The notes under the pieces were generated by a model that did not search any database, was not told the DNA's origin, and worked only from the letters and a program-made list of their open reading frames with translations. A program made the translations under genes and the position numbers. DNA of 64,000 nucleotides from G963677325 sp963677325 (lineage in GTDB: Bacteria; Bacteroidota; Bacteroidia; Bacteroidales; Prolixibacteraceae): NCBI GenBank assembly GCA_963677325.2, contig CAXXGM010000011.1, positions 1-64,000 on the forward strand. Reading direction: 5' to 3'. Below, in pieces: positions 43,555 through 52,765 of the stretch. Numbering within the stretch: the first letter of the stretch is position 1; every line of letters starts with the position of its first letter.

Positions 43555-44877
43555 ATGCTGGAACGCTTTCTAACATACATCGAAGAAAATAAACTGTTTA
43601 CTCCGGGAGATACCATATTGGCTGGAATAAGCGGGGGAATTGATTCTGTGGTAATGCTGGATTTACTTGATAAGGCAGGATACACCATTGGAATTGCTCA
43701 CTGTAATTTTAATCTTCGTTCAGGTGATTCCGATGCTGATGAAGCATTGGTGGAGAAGCTGGCTTTGAAATACAAAAGGCCATATTTCAAAATTTCTTTT
43801 AATACAGTTGAATATTCCCGGCAAAAAGGGATATCCATCGAAATGGCGGCAAGGGAATTGCGCTATCAATGGTTTGAAAAGATCAGGATAGAAAATAATT
43901 TTAAATGGATCAGTGTTGCGCATCACAGGGATGATCAGTTGGAGACATTTTTTCTTAATCTCTCAAGAGGTACAGGGCTTAGTGGGCTTATTGGAATGAG
44001 TCCTGTAAATAATAAATTAGTCAGGCCTTTGCTTTTTGCATCCAGGAAGGAAATAGAACAATATTGTAAAGAGAATCAGCTTGAATATCGCGAGGACTTA
44101 TCCAATTGTAATCTGGATTTTCATCGCAACAAAATCAGGCATCAGGTAATACCCCTGATGGAAGAGTTAAATCCGGCGTTCCGCGATGGATTAATCCGGA
44201 CAATCGTAAACTTACAGGATTCGAAGAAGATAGAATCCAGGGAAATTGAACAGGCCTGGGACCGGATTTCAGAACGAAGAGGTAAAGATTATTACTTATC
44301 TATAGCTGAATTGAAGTTACTTGATCCGCTTAATTCTTATCTTTTTCTATTTCTGAAAAGTTTCCATTTTAATAGTGAAGTAGTAAATGAAATAGTGCTC
44401 TCTCTTGATAATGGATCCGGTAAAAAGTTTTATTCACCCACCCATCGTTTAGTTAGAGACCGGGAATTTCTGATTATTCGGGATCAGGGAGAAGAGGATC
44501 AGTCAATTCACTATCTCGATGAAACATGCCGTGAATTAAATTATCCGGTGAAAATGAAAATATCCATTCTGGAGAAAAAATATAAATTCGAAATACCGGA
44601 ATCATCAAAGATAGGTTGTATAGATCTTAGTAAAATTCAGTTCCCTCTCGTGATCAGACATTGGGAAAAGGGAGACTCTTTCAGACCTTTTGGTATGAAA
44701 GGCGAAAAAAAACTAAGTGATTTTTTCATTGATCTCAAGATGAGTCTTCCGGAGAAAGAAAGTACCTGGATTTTAACAAATGGAGCTGAAATTGTCTGGG
44801 TAATCGGTCGAAGACTTGATGACAGATATAAAATAACTTCAAAGACCAAGAATATTTTCAGGATGGAGCTGATTTAA
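43555..44877 (+). CDS. tilS: tRNA(Ile)-lysidine synthase
   Basis: 440 residues. PP-loop SGGIDSVVMLDLLDKAGY. HCNFNLRSGDSDADEALVEKLA, SVAHHRDDQLETFFLNLSRGTGLSGLIGM and HRNKIRHQVIPLMEELNP are the N-terminal synthase motifs. The C-terminal substrate-binding domain has IRHWEKGDSFRPFGMKGEKKLSDFFIDLKMSLPEKE. It converts C34 of tRNA-Ile(CAU) to lysidine so that AUA is read. A short AGT microsatellite (43461-43476) lies upstream. Confidence 0.94.
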   Translation: MLERFLTYIEENKLFTPGDTILAGISGGIDSVVMLDLLDKAGYTIGIAHCNFNLRSGDSDADEALVEKLALKYKRPYFKISFNTVEYSRQKGISIEMAARELRYQWFEKIRIENNFKWISVAHHRDDQLETFFLNLSRGTGLSGLIGMSPVNNKLVRPLLFASRKEIEQYCKENQLEYREDLSNCNLDFHRNKIRHQVIPLMEELNPAFRDGLIRTIVNLQDSKKIESREIEQAWDRISERRGKDYYLSIAELKLLDPLNSYLFLFLKSFHFNSEVVNEIVLSLDNGSGKKFYSPTHRLVRDREFLIIRDQGEEDQSIHYLDETCRELNYPVKMKISILEKKYKFEIPESSKIGCIDLSKIQFPLVIRHWEKGDSFRPFGMKGEKKLSDFFIDLKMSLPEKESTWILTNGAEIVWVIGRRLDDRYKITSKTKNIFRMELI

Positions 44878-45135
44878 TAACAGCACATCAATACCTCTCA
44901 AAATCCACGAATCATTAATCATCCAATAGGTTCATTCCCTCATCCGGGAATAATTTTAAATTGCTATCAAAAAATAATCTGTGAATATAGTAACAGATTC
45001 TCTTCCCTTACCGTAGAAGTAACTGTTTTTTAAATTAGTTTTTAATTGATATAACAGAAACAGAGTAACATACTATTGTAACAATCGTGTGCATTTTTAA
45101 ATCTGTTTTTTGCTTGTATTTTTAAATTTATTATT

Positions 45136-45630
45136 ATGAACATGAAAATTTTGTTTTCTCTGTCAGTGATTATGGCTGCTGTCGCCTTGTCCTGTAGTAA
45201 GAGCAATAACAACATTATAACTCCAACTACTACAAATTTCACAGCCACTCTTAAAGGGAGTGATGAAATGCCTGCGAATGTATCAATGGCTACGGGTACT
45301 GCCAGTTTAACTTTTAATCCTGCTACAAATATTTTATCAGGAACTGTGACTTTCACTGGAATTACTCCTACGGCAGCTCATATTCATAAAGGAGCTGTTG
45401 GAGTTCCCGGAAGTGTTATTTTCTCATTGGGAAATGCACCCTTTACTTCTCCGATCCATTTTACTTCGCTGGCTTTAACTCAAAGCCAGATAAATGACCT
45501 TATGGCAGGTTTGTACTATGTAAACATTCATAGTGAAAGTTTTCCAGACGGTGAAATAAGAGGGCAATTGGTTAAACAAGGTTCAACCGGGAGTACCGGG
45601 GGAACAGGTGGAAACGGGGGAGGTTATTGA
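45136..45630 (+). CDS. CHRD domain lipoprotein
   Basis: 164 residues. The signal MNMKILFSLSVIMAAVALSC ends in a lipobox Cys (ALSC). The CHRD domain follows: FTATLKGSDEMPANVSMATGTASLTFNP, GTVTFTGITPTAAHIHKGAVGVPGSVIFSLG, LMAGLYYVNIHSESFPDGEIRGQL. The tail is Gly/Ser/Thr-rich. CHRD domains occur in chordin and in many bacterial secreted proteins and have a SOD-like beta fold with the HIH motif. Function unknown; probably periplasmic or surface-anchored. A start at the second Met (45142) is possible. Confidence 0.87.
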   Translation: MNMKILFSLSVIMAAVALSCSKSNNNIITPTTTNFTATLKGSDEMPANVSMATGTASLTFNPATNILSGTVTFTGITPTAAHIHKGAVGVPGSVIFSLGNAPFTSPIHFTSLALTQSQINDLMAGLYYVNIHSESFPDGEIRGQLVKQGSTGSTGGTGGNGGGY

Positions 45631-45661
45631 ATTACAGATATGATCTCAAGAGTCAGAATTT

Positions 45662-45694
45662 AAAGGAAGGCTGATTTATGGCCTTCTTTTTTTA
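45662..45694 (+). terminator. terminator after CHRD gene
   Basis: GAAGGC/GCCTTC stem, extendable with one bulge, then a T8 run (45686-45693), 31 bp after the stop. It separates this gene from the convergent atp operon. Confidence 0.8.
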
Positions 45695-45756
45695 TGCTTT
45701 TAAAGAAATCTGAATGAAAAAAAAAGAAAAGATTATGGATGAAAACTTAAAAGAGA

Positions 45757-45993
45757 CTATTCTACCAGAACCCTGACAGTATTATTATTCACTTCAACCA
45801 CACCGCCACTGATGTCAAACCAGGAAACCACTCCGGATAAATCTTTAACCTTTATTTTCCCTTCGGTAAGAGTGGAAATTAGCGGGGCATGATTTTTCAA
45901 TATTTCAAATGATCCCTGAACTCCGGGAAGTCTTACAAGTTCAATTTCTCCTGAGAAAAGCTTAAGTTCCGGGGTAATTATTTCCAATTTCAT
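45757..45993 (-). CDS. atpC: F1 ATP synthase epsilon subunit, short form
   Basis: 78 residues. MKLEIITPELKLFSGEIELVRLPGVQGSFEILKNHAPLIS is the N-terminal beta-sandwich. It ends right after that domain, so the C-terminal helical hairpin used elsewhere for ATPase inhibition is absent, as is usual in Bacteroidota. It is the last gene of the operon, 171 bp after atpD, with an unusual repeat-filled spacer. Confidence 0.93.
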   Translation of the reverse strand: MKLEIITPELKLFSGEIELVRLPGVQGSFEILKNHAPLISTLTEGKIKVKDLSGVVSWFDISGGVVEVNNNTVRVLVE

Positions 45994-46002
45994 TATTTTA
46001 AA

Positions 46003-46158
46003 GTTTCAAAGTTTCAAAAGTTTTAGTTTCAAAAGTTTCAAAAGTTCTTTCAAAGTTTCAAATGTTCAAGCTTTCATTTTTCAATGTAATAATTCCTTGA
46101 TAGCCTTGAAACATTGAAACATTGAAATCTTGAACATTGAAAACCTAAACCTTGAAAC
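46003..46158. repeat. facing arrays of GTTTCAA and TTGAAAC heptamers between atpD and atpC
   Basis: Five GTTTCAA copies (46003, 46011, 46026, 46035, 46055) face exact TTGAAAC copies (46106, 46114, 46152) plus near-copies. In RNA these can fold into alternative long hairpins. Located wholly inside the atp operon. Confidence 0.7.
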
Positions 46159-46164
46159 ATTAAA

Positions 46165-47673
46165 TTATCTCGATTCTGCAAGGAGACGCTCACCTTTTTC
46201 AATTGCATCTTCGATAGTTCCCACCATGCTGAAAGCTGTTTCAGGATACTGATCTACTTCACCATTCATGATTGCATTGAATCCCTTGATCGTGTCTTCA
46301 ATAGAAACCCATACACCCTTTATCCCTGTATAAGCTTCGGCAACATGGAATGGTTGTGAAAGGAATCTCTGGACACGTCGTGCACGATGGACAACCAGTT
46401 TATCAGTTTCTGAAAGTTCATCCATACCCAGAATCGCGATGATATCCTGAAGTTCCTTATAATGCTGAAGTAATTCTTTTACCCTCTGTGCAGTTTCATA
46501 ATGCTCTTTTCCAACAACTTCAGGGGATAAAATCCTTGAGGTGGAATCAAGAGGATCTACTGCCGGATAAATTCCCAATTCTGAAATTTTACGATTCAAA
46601 ACCGTTGTCGCATCAAGATGGGCAAAAGTGGTTGCCGGAGCTGGGTCCGTAAGGTCATCCGCAGGCACATAAACCGCCTGAACAGATGTAATAGAACCAT
46701 ATTTAGTGGAAGTGATCCTTTCCTGCATTAATCCCATTTCGGTGGCCAGGGTAGGTTGATAACCTACTGCTGAAGGCATACGGCCAAGCAGAGCAGAAAC
46801 TTCAGATCCTGCCTGGGTGAAACGAAAAATGTTATCTACAAAAAAAAGAATATCATTGCCTTTGCCTTTTTTCTCTCCGTCACGGAAATATTCAGCTACT
46901 GTTAGACCAGAGAGAGCCACTCTTGAACGTGCTCCGGGTGGTTCATTCATTTGTCCAAAGACAAGGGTTGCTTTGGATTTGGCAAGTTCCTCCTTATCAA
47001 TAAGGCTTAGATCCCAACCACCCTTATCCATGCTTTCCTTAAATTTATCACCGTATTTTATTACTCCGGATTCAATCATTTCCCTTAAAAGATCATTCCC
47101 CTCGCGGGTACGTTCTCCAACACCGGCGAAAACAGATTGCCCTTCATATTTATTGGCAATATTATTGATAAGCTCCATGATAATAACGGTCTTCCCAACA
47201 CCGGCGCCTCCAAATAAACCAATTTTCCCTCCTTTGGAATAGGGCTCCAGAAGGTCAATCACTTTAATCCCGGTATAAAGAATCTCCTTTTCTGTGGAAA
47301 GATCTTCAAATAGAGGAGGATTATTGTGAATCTCATATACTTTATCTTTGGGAATTTCACCAATACCATCGATCGCTTCACCGATAACATTTAACAACCG
47401 GCCTTTGATAATATTTCCTACAGGCATGGATATTGATTTTCCTGTTGAAACTACATCCATTCCCCTGGAGAGTCCATCAGTCGAATCCATTGCCACTGTT
47501 CGTATGGTGTGTTCGCCAATATGCTGCTGGCATTCAAGAATCAAAACTTGTCCGTTTTCTCTCGTGATTTCTAAAGCATCAAAAATTTCAGGCATTTCGC
47601 TGCCCGATTGTTCAAAACTGACGTCGACAACAGGACCAATAACCTGGATTACTTTGCCAATGGATTGTGACAT
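46165..47673 (-). CDS. atpD: F1 ATP synthase beta subunit
   Basis: 502 residues. Walker A GGAGVGKTVIIMELINN, the GERTREGNDL loop with the catalytic Glu, Walker B region ILFFVDNIFRFTQAGSEVSALLGRMPSAVGYQPTLATEMG, and the DELSEED-region equivalent (IAILGMDELSETDKLVV). It contains the catalytic nucleotide sites of the complex. The gene follows a prenyl synthase gene by 24 bp instead of atpG directly. Confidence 0.97.
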   Translation of the reverse strand: MSQSIGKVIQVIGPVVDVSFEQSGSEMPEIFDALEITRENGQVLILECQQHIGEHTIRTVAMDSTDGLSRGMDVVSTGKSISMPVGNIIKGRLLNVIGEAIDGIGEIPKDKVYEIHNNPPLFEDLSTEKEILYTGIKVIDLLEPYSKGGKIGLFGGAGVGKTVIIMELINNIANKYEGQSVFAGVGERTREGNDLLREMIESGVIKYGDKFKESMDKGGWDLSLIDKEELAKSKATLVFGQMNEPPGARSRVALSGLTVAEYFRDGEKKGKGNDILFFVDNIFRFTQAGSEVSALLGRMPSAVGYQPTLATEMGLMQERITSTKYGSITSVQAVYVPADDLTDPAPATTFAHLDATTVLNRKISELGIYPAVDPLDSTSRILSPEVVGKEHYETAQRVKELLQHYKELQDIIAILGMDELSETDKLVVHRARRVQRFLSQPFHVAEAYTGIKGVWVSIEDTIKGFNAIMNGEVDQYPETAFSMVGTIEDAIEKGERLLAESR

Positions 47674-47697
47674 ATTTCCTGTATTTTTTATAATTGA

Positions 47698-48681
47698 CTA
47701 ATTATTTCTTATTATTAATTGTTCTGCCAAATCTGCCAGAATTTTTTTTCTTTCACTGCTTACGCTTACTTTCATTAAACTATTCAGAGAAGAAAGATGA
47801 AAATAGTTGATCTTATCCCTTGTCATTTCAGCAACAGCAAGCTGGTTAAATATGGATGTGACTTGCTCAATTTTCTCCTTCTGATTATAATTTTTTGCTT
47901 TCAACCAGTAATCAAGTTTTTCTCTGACATCGCCGGTTGATAATTCCAAGGCTTTGATCAATAAGAAAGTTTTTTTATTGGATAGGATATCATTACCGAT
48001 GCGTTTCCCGAAAACGGATTGATCTCCAAATGTATCAAGATAATCATCCTGCAACTGAAATGCCATTCCAAGATTTAATCCAAACTGATATAAATTTTCC
48101 TGATCGCTGGTATCTGCGTTCCCTAAAACTGATCCCAATTTTAGGGATGCTGCCAAAAGAACAGAAGTCTTAAGACGGATCATTTTAAGGTAATCTTCTT
48201 CCTTTACAATCATTTGACTTTCATAATTCATGTCAAATTGCTGGCCTTCGCAAACTTCAAGAGCAGCTTTGTTAAAAATATGCATCAGGGAGCTTAACTG
48301 GTGAGAAGGACTCTGACTTAAAAAATGATAAGCCATAATCATCATGGCATCACCCGACAAAATAGCCGTATTTACATCCCATTTTACATGAACCGTTTCC
48401 CGGTTTCTTCTTTGGAGTGAGTTATCCATGATGTCATCGTGAAGCAGCGTGAAATTATGAAAAATTTCAACGGCAACGGCACTGGATATCCCATCATCGA
48501 TCCGGTCGTTAAAAAGGTTTAATCCCATAAGGAGCAGGATTGGTCTGATTCTTTTCCCACCGTTTTTTAAAGTATAAAATACCGGATCATAAAGCTCAGC
48601 AGGAGTAAAAAGATTATTTTGCCTGTAATCATTAAACCTCGCTTCTAAAATATCATGCAGATCTTCAATTTTCTTCATCAT
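47698..48681 (-). CDS. polyprenyl diphosphate synthase (E-type), inside the atp operon
   Basis: 327 residues. First Asp-rich motif LLHDDIMDNSLQRRNRETVHVKW (DDxxD), second MAFQLQDDYLDTFGD. The residue five before the first DD is Phe (FTLLHDD), the arrangement of type-I geranylgeranyl synthases; long-chain octaprenyl enzymes carry a small residue there. So a C15-C20 product is more likely (inference). It makes prenyl diphosphates from IPP and allylic primers. Gaps of 15 and 24 bp on its two sides imply co-transcription with atpG and atpD. An ATG one codon downstream (48678) could also be used. Confidence 0.9.
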   Translation of the reverse strand: MMKKIEDLHDILEARFNDYRQNNLFTPAELYDPVFYTLKNGGKRIRPILLLMGLNLFNDRIDDGISSAVAVEIFHNFTLLHDDIMDNSLQRRNRETVHVKWDVNTAILSGDAMMIMAYHFLSQSPSHQLSSLMHIFNKAALEVCEGQQFDMNYESQMIVKEEDYLKMIRLKTSVLLAASLKLGSVLGNADTSDQENLYQFGLNLGMAFQLQDDYLDTFGDQSVFGKRIGNDILSNKKTFLLIKALELSTGDVREKLDYWLKAKNYNQKEKIEQVTSIFNQLAVAEMTRDKINYFHLSSLNSLMKVSVSSERKKILADLAEQLIIRNN

Positions 48682-48696
48682 GATTTCAGATAAGGG

Positions 48697-49596
48697 TTAA
48701 CTTGACAAAGCATTAGCTCCGTTGACGATTTCCAGAATTTCGTTGGTAATAGATGCCTGGCGAGCCTTGTTATAAGTTAATTTTAACTGCCGGAGCAATT
48801 CTGAGGCATTGTCTGTAGCAATATGCATGGCGGTCATCCGGGCGCCATGTTCTGAGGCTACAGATTCAAGAATGGCTTTGAAAAACTGAATCTTCAGTGA
48901 TCTTGGAATTACTGTCTCAACGATAGATTGAACAGAAGGCTCGTAAATGTAATCTGTTTTCAATTTTTTCTCATTATCGGCTCCATCTTCCTCTTCTTCC
49001 TGATTGATGGTAACAGGTAAATATGGCTCAACAGTTAATTGCTGTACAGCTGCATTCTTAAATTGGTTGTATACGATCTCTACTTTGTCATAGATTCCCT
49101 TTCCGTAGGCATCCATAACCATCTGAGCGATTTCCGTGACTTTTTTGAAATTCAAGCCTTCGTAGATTCCATCGTATGAGCCGGAGATTTTAATATTCCT
49201 TGCCCTTAGGCCTTCAGCGGCTTTGCGGCCGATAGTTATTACATCGATCGAATTTCGCCTTGTGTAATCAGCGTAGGTGTGATTGACAAGTTCAGCCACT
49301 TTTTTTATGATGTTTGAATTAAAACCGCCACAAAGACCTCGGTTGGAAGATATGGCAACCAGCAATATCTTTCTGACATCCTGTCTCGCTGTATATTGAT
49401 TTTCAATCCCTGCTTCCAGATTAGAAGTCAAACTGGCTAATATTTTTTGCAGCTCATAAGCATAAGGGCGCATTTGTATAATAGCATCCTGCGCCTTTCT
49501 TAATTTGGCTGCTGATACCATTTTCATTGCACTCGTCACCTGCTGGGTTGACTTTACTGAAGAGATGCGAATTCTTATTTCTTTTAAATTAGCCAT
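48697..49596 (-). CDS. atpG: F1 ATP synthase gamma subunit
   Basis: 299 residues. N-terminal coiled-coil helix MANLKEIRIRISSVKSTQQVTSAMKMVSAAKLRKAQ. SSNRGLCGGFNSNI is the conserved loop, and the C-terminal helix ends TYNKARQASITNEILEIVNGANAL. It forms the rotor shaft. There is an acidic insertion (NQEEEEDGADNEKK, ~200-215) in the middle region. It is 17 bp after atpA. Confidence 0.95.
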   Translation of the reverse strand: MANLKEIRIRISSVKSTQQVTSAMKMVSAAKLRKAQDAIIQMRPYAYELQKILASLTSNLEAGIENQYTARQDVRKILLVAISSNRGLCGGFNSNIIKKVAELVNHTYADYTRRNSIDVITIGRKAAEGLRARNIKISGSYDGIYEGLNFKKVTEIAQMVMDAYGKGIYDKVEIVYNQFKNAAVQQLTVEPYLPVTINQEEEEDGADNEKKLKTDYIYEPSVQSIVETVIPRSLKIQFFKAILESVASEHGARMTAMHIATDNASELLRQLKLTYNKARQASITNEILEIVNGANALSS

Positions 49597-49613
49597 TACA
49601 GGTATGGGAAATT

Positions 49614-51194
49614 CTAATATTTATATTTGACACTTACTTCCTTTGCAACCGTTTCTAGTACCTTGGTCACCTGGTCATTGATTTCACCTTTGCTAAGGAT
49701 TTCCAGAATATCTTTATGATTTAAAGCCAGTCTTTCAAGATATTCTTTTTCAAATTCACGAATTTTATCTTTTGGAACATCCATCAGGAGTCCTTTTGTT
49801 CCACAGTAAAGTATGGCTACCTGGTTTTCAACTTTCACCGGCTGTAACTGGCCTTGTTTGAGGATTTCGACATTCCGTGCTCCTTTTTCAAGTACGGCCC
49901 TTGTGGCGGCATCCAGATCTGATCCGAATTTTGAAAATGCCTCCAGTTCCCGGAATTCAGCCTGATCGGTACGCAAGCTCCCGGCCACTTTTTTCATCGC
50001 TTTAATCTGGGCTTTTCCTCCAACACGTGAAACAGATAATCCTACATTAATTGCCGGACGGATACCTGAATTAAAAAGATTGGATTCAAGATATATCTGG
50101 CCATCAGTGATCGAGATCACATTGGTTGGTATATATGCTGATACGTCTCCGTCCTGAGTCTCAATGATAGGAAGAGCCGTTAAGGAGCCGCCTCCTTTCA
50201 CAAGGTGCTTTATGGATTCAGGAACATCATTTATTCTTTTGGCCACATCCTGGGAATCATTAATCTTGGCAGCTCTTTCCAGGAGTCTGGAGTGAAGATA
50301 GAATACGTCTCCAGGATATGCTTCCCGTCCCGGTGGACGACGGAGTAACAGGGAAACTTCACGGTAGGAAACAGCCTGTTTGGATAAATCATCATAAACA
50401 ATCAGTGCAGAACGGCCGGTATCCCTGAAGAATTCTCCGATGGCAACGCCTGCAAAAGGAGCATAAAATTGCAAGGCTGCTGGATCAGACGCTGTAGACA
50501 TCACGATAACAGTGTAGTCCATCGCTCCGTTTTCCTGAAGTGTTTTGGCAATATTTGCGACCGTTGAACCTTTCTGTCCAATGGCAACATATATACAATA
50601 TACAGGTTCACCCTTGAGGAAAAATTCTTTTTGATTTACAATGGTATCCAGTGCAATGGCAGTTTTTCCGGTCTGACGGTCACCAATGATCAACTCACGT
50701 TGTCCTCTTCCGATAGGAACCATTGCATCGATGGCCTTAATCCCAGTTTGTAAAGGCTCTGAAACAGGCTGGCGGTAAATTACTCCGGGAGCTTTACGTT
50801 CAAAAGGCATTTCGTAAAGCTGACCTGTAATAGGTCCTTTCCCGTCTACAGGATTTCCGGTTGTATCGATCACACGGCCAAGTAAGCCTTCTCCCACTTG
50901 TATGGAAGCCATTTTCCTGGTTCTCTTTACCGTGTCTCCTTCTTTTACTTTTTCTGTAGGACCCAATAATACACACCCTACATTATCTTCCTCAAGATTA
51001 AGAATAATGCCGGCTACTCCACTGTCAAATTCAACCATTTCATTCGACTGAACATTGGATAAACCATATATGCGCGCTATTCCGTCTCCAACTTGTAATA
51101 CTGTGCCTACTTCCTCAAGTTCTGATTCAATTTTAAATCCTTCCAATTGTTTTTTTAAAACTTCAGAAACTTCTGCAGGTTTAATTCCAGCCAT
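49614..51194 (-). CDS. atpA: F1 ATP synthase alpha subunit
   Basis: 526 residues. Walker A GDRQTGKTAIALDTI, LRRPPGREAYPGDVFYLHSRLLERAAKIND, and SVSRVGGKAQIKAMKKVAGSLR. The gene supplies the non-catalytic nucleotide sites. The N-terminus (IKPAEVSEVLKKQLEGF) binds delta. It is 18 bp after atpH. Confidence 0.97.
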   Translation of the reverse strand: MAGIKPAEVSEVLKKQLEGFKIESELEEVGTVLQVGDGIARIYGLSNVQSNEMVEFDSGVAGIILNLEEDNVGCVLLGPTEKVKEGDTVKRTRKMASIQVGEGLLGRVIDTTGNPVDGKGPITGQLYEMPFERKAPGVIYRQPVSEPLQTGIKAIDAMVPIGRGQRELIIGDRQTGKTAIALDTIVNQKEFFLKGEPVYCIYVAIGQKGSTVANIAKTLQENGAMDYTVIVMSTASDPAALQFYAPFAGVAIGEFFRDTGRSALIVYDDLSKQAVSYREVSLLLRRPPGREAYPGDVFYLHSRLLERAAKINDSQDVAKRINDVPESIKHLVKGGGSLTALPIIETQDGDVSAYIPTNVISITDGQIYLESNLFNSGIRPAINVGLSVSRVGGKAQIKAMKKVAGSLRTDQAEFRELEAFSKFGSDLDAATRAVLEKGARNVEILKQGQLQPVKVENQVAILYCGTKGLLMDVPKDKIREFEKEYLERLALNHKDILEILSKGEINDQVTKVLETVAKEVSVKYKY

Positions 51195-51212
51195 TATATT
51201 TTCAATTATAAG

Positions 51213-51755
51213 TTATTTGGTTTTTATCAGCTCCTGTTTCAACTGTTTTAATTTCGATGAAACACTGGCGTCAATTTGCTGATCTTCAATCCTAAGTATG
51301 AAGCCACCGATCAGATCGCTGTTTATATTCAAAGACAGGTCAACTTCGGTGTTGAATTTTTGTCTGATTAACTCCCTGAAATGCTCAACCGTTTTGGAAT
51401 CAAGAGTAAGTGCACTGGATAATACTGCAGATTTATAACCTTTAAATCTGCGATATAACTCAAGAAAACTTCTTGCAATATCCTCCAGATAGGACTCCCG
51501 TTTATTTGTGAGAAGCAGATTTAAAAAAGAATAAGTAATTGAGGTCACATTACTCGCAAAAGTTTCCTTGAATAAACCAGCTTTTTCTGAAGTTCTGACG
51601 ATTGGACTTCCCAGAACGATTTTAAACTCGGGAACAGCTTTCAGAGAATTTAAAATCAGATCAATATCTATTTTAACCTCATCGAGCGCAGTCTTCTCCC
51701 TGGCTAATCCAAACAATGCTTTTGCATAGCGTAATGAGATTTTATTCTCATCCAT
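51213..51755 (-). CDS. atpH: F1 ATP synthase delta subunit
   Basis: 180 residues. N-terminal helical domain ISLRYAKALFGLAREKTALDEV and the C-terminal strand region ending INSDLIGGFILRIEDQQIDASVSSKLKQLKQEL, which is the family signature. It joins F1 to the b stalk. 86 bp separate it from atpF. Confidence 0.93.
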   Translation of the reverse strand: MDENKISLRYAKALFGLAREKTALDEVKIDIDLILNSLKAVPEFKIVLGSPIVRTSEKAGLFKETFASNVTSITYSFLNLLLTNKRESYLEDIARSFLELYRRFKGYKSAVLSSALTLDSKTVEHFRELIRQKFNTEVDLSLNINSDLIGGFILRIEDQQIDASVSSKLKQLKQELIKTK

Positions 51756-51841
51756 TTCTTATAAATTAAATCTGTTTTTACTCATCGTTTCCGTTTCAAT
51801 GTTTTCCAGTCAACGATTTCAGGATTTCAAATGAACACTTC

Positions 51842-52336
51842 TTAATTTAGCTTGATTTGATCAACATATGTGTTGATGAGTTTTTTTTGCTGAGCTTCGT
51901 CTTCCAGTTGTCCCTTCAAAATTTTCTCTGCTATTTCAATAGAAAAATTGGCTATAATTTCTTTGATTTCACCAATGGCAGCAGTTTTTTCCTGTTCAAT
52001 TGCAGCTTTCGCATTCTCCATTACCTTTCCTGCTTCCAGGGAAGCCTGAGTTTTGGCATCGCGTACAATTGATTCCTTCATTTCGCGCGCCTCTTTTACA
52101 ATCTGCTCCCTTTCAAGAATTGCCTCCCTCATAATTTTTTCATTATCAGATTTTAGCCTTGCCATTTCCTCTTTCGCAAGTTGGGCTGTCCTTAAGGCTT
52201 CATCTATTGAATTTTCACGATCAGATAGCGCCTTTAGTATGGGTCTCCAGGCATATTTTCTGAGAATGAACAACAGGAGTGCAAAAGAGAGTACCATCCA
52301 AAAAAGCAGACCAAAATCCGGCATTACTAAACCCAT
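51842..52336 (-). CDS. atpF: Fo ATP synthase b subunit
   Basis: 164 residues. One N-terminal membrane segment (FGLLFWMVLSFALLLFILRKYAW) followed by a long charged coiled coil (residues ~35-155, heptads of Ala/Glu/Lys). This is the peripheral stalk. Only one b gene is present, so the stalk is a homodimer. Confidence 0.93.
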   Translation of the reverse strand: MGLVMPDFGLLFWMVLSFALLLFILRKYAWRPILKALSDRENSIDEALRTAQLAKEEMARLKSDNEKIMREAILEREQIVKEAREMKESIVRDAKTQASLEAGKVMENAKAAIEQEKTAAIGEIKEIIANFSIEIAEKILKGQLEDEAQQKKLINTYVDQIKLN

Positions 52337-52428
52337 GACTAGAAATGATAAATGATTAAAATCAACAATAACTCAATTAAGAAATTACTTTCGTGAGATT
52401 TCTTCTACTGTTCGTCAAATAATTCAAA

Positions 52429-52731
52429 CTACTTCGGCACAACGAACAGGAGAAGCAGACAGATAACTATAGCGAAGAACGCAACCCCCTCAATCAAGGC
52501 CGCAGCTACAATCATGTTCGAACGGATGTCCCCTGCGGCTTCAGGCTGACGGGCAATAGCTTCAACTGCTCCGCCACCAATCCTCCCGATTCCTAAACCG
52601 GCGCCGATAGCAGCTAAACCGGCACCAATCCCTGCACCCATAAAAGCAATGGCATTACTTGCACCTGCTCCTGCCGCTACTTCCTGCATAGCCCCTGTAG
52701 CGGCTTGTAAAATAATTCCTAATGTTAACAT
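52429..52731 (-). CDS. atpE: Fo ATP synthase c subunit
   Basis: 100 residues, longer than typical c (about 80) because of a ~25-residue N-terminal extension (MLTLGIILQAATGAMQEVAA). Two hairpin helices: Gly-rich GAGIGAGLAAIGAGLGIGRIGGGAVEAIARQPE and IVAAALIEGVAFFAIVICLLLLF. The ion-binding Glu is in ALIEGVAFF. The Ser/Thr neighbour and helix-1 Gln expected for Na+ binding are absent, so proton coupling is likely. Confidence 0.95.
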   Translation of the reverse strand: MLTLGIILQAATGAMQEVAAGAGASNAIAFMGAGIGAGLAAIGAGLGIGRIGGGAVEAIARQPEAAGDIRSNMIVAAALIEGVAFFAIVICLLLLFVVPK

Positions 52732-52765
52732 ACGGTCAGTATTAAATTTATAAATATACTAATTA

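Noticed and set aside
45042..45356. 104-codon frame antisense to the CHRD gene
   Set aside because: It overlaps a well-supported lipoprotein gene and has no recognisable features.
47698..48681. Long-chain (octaprenyl) synthase
   Set aside because: Phe at the fifth position before the first DDxxD would block a long product; not excluded without assay.
52429..52731. Sodium-coupled c subunit
   Set aside because: The residues around the carboxylate (ALIEGVAFF) lack the Na+ ligands; proton coupling is more likely.
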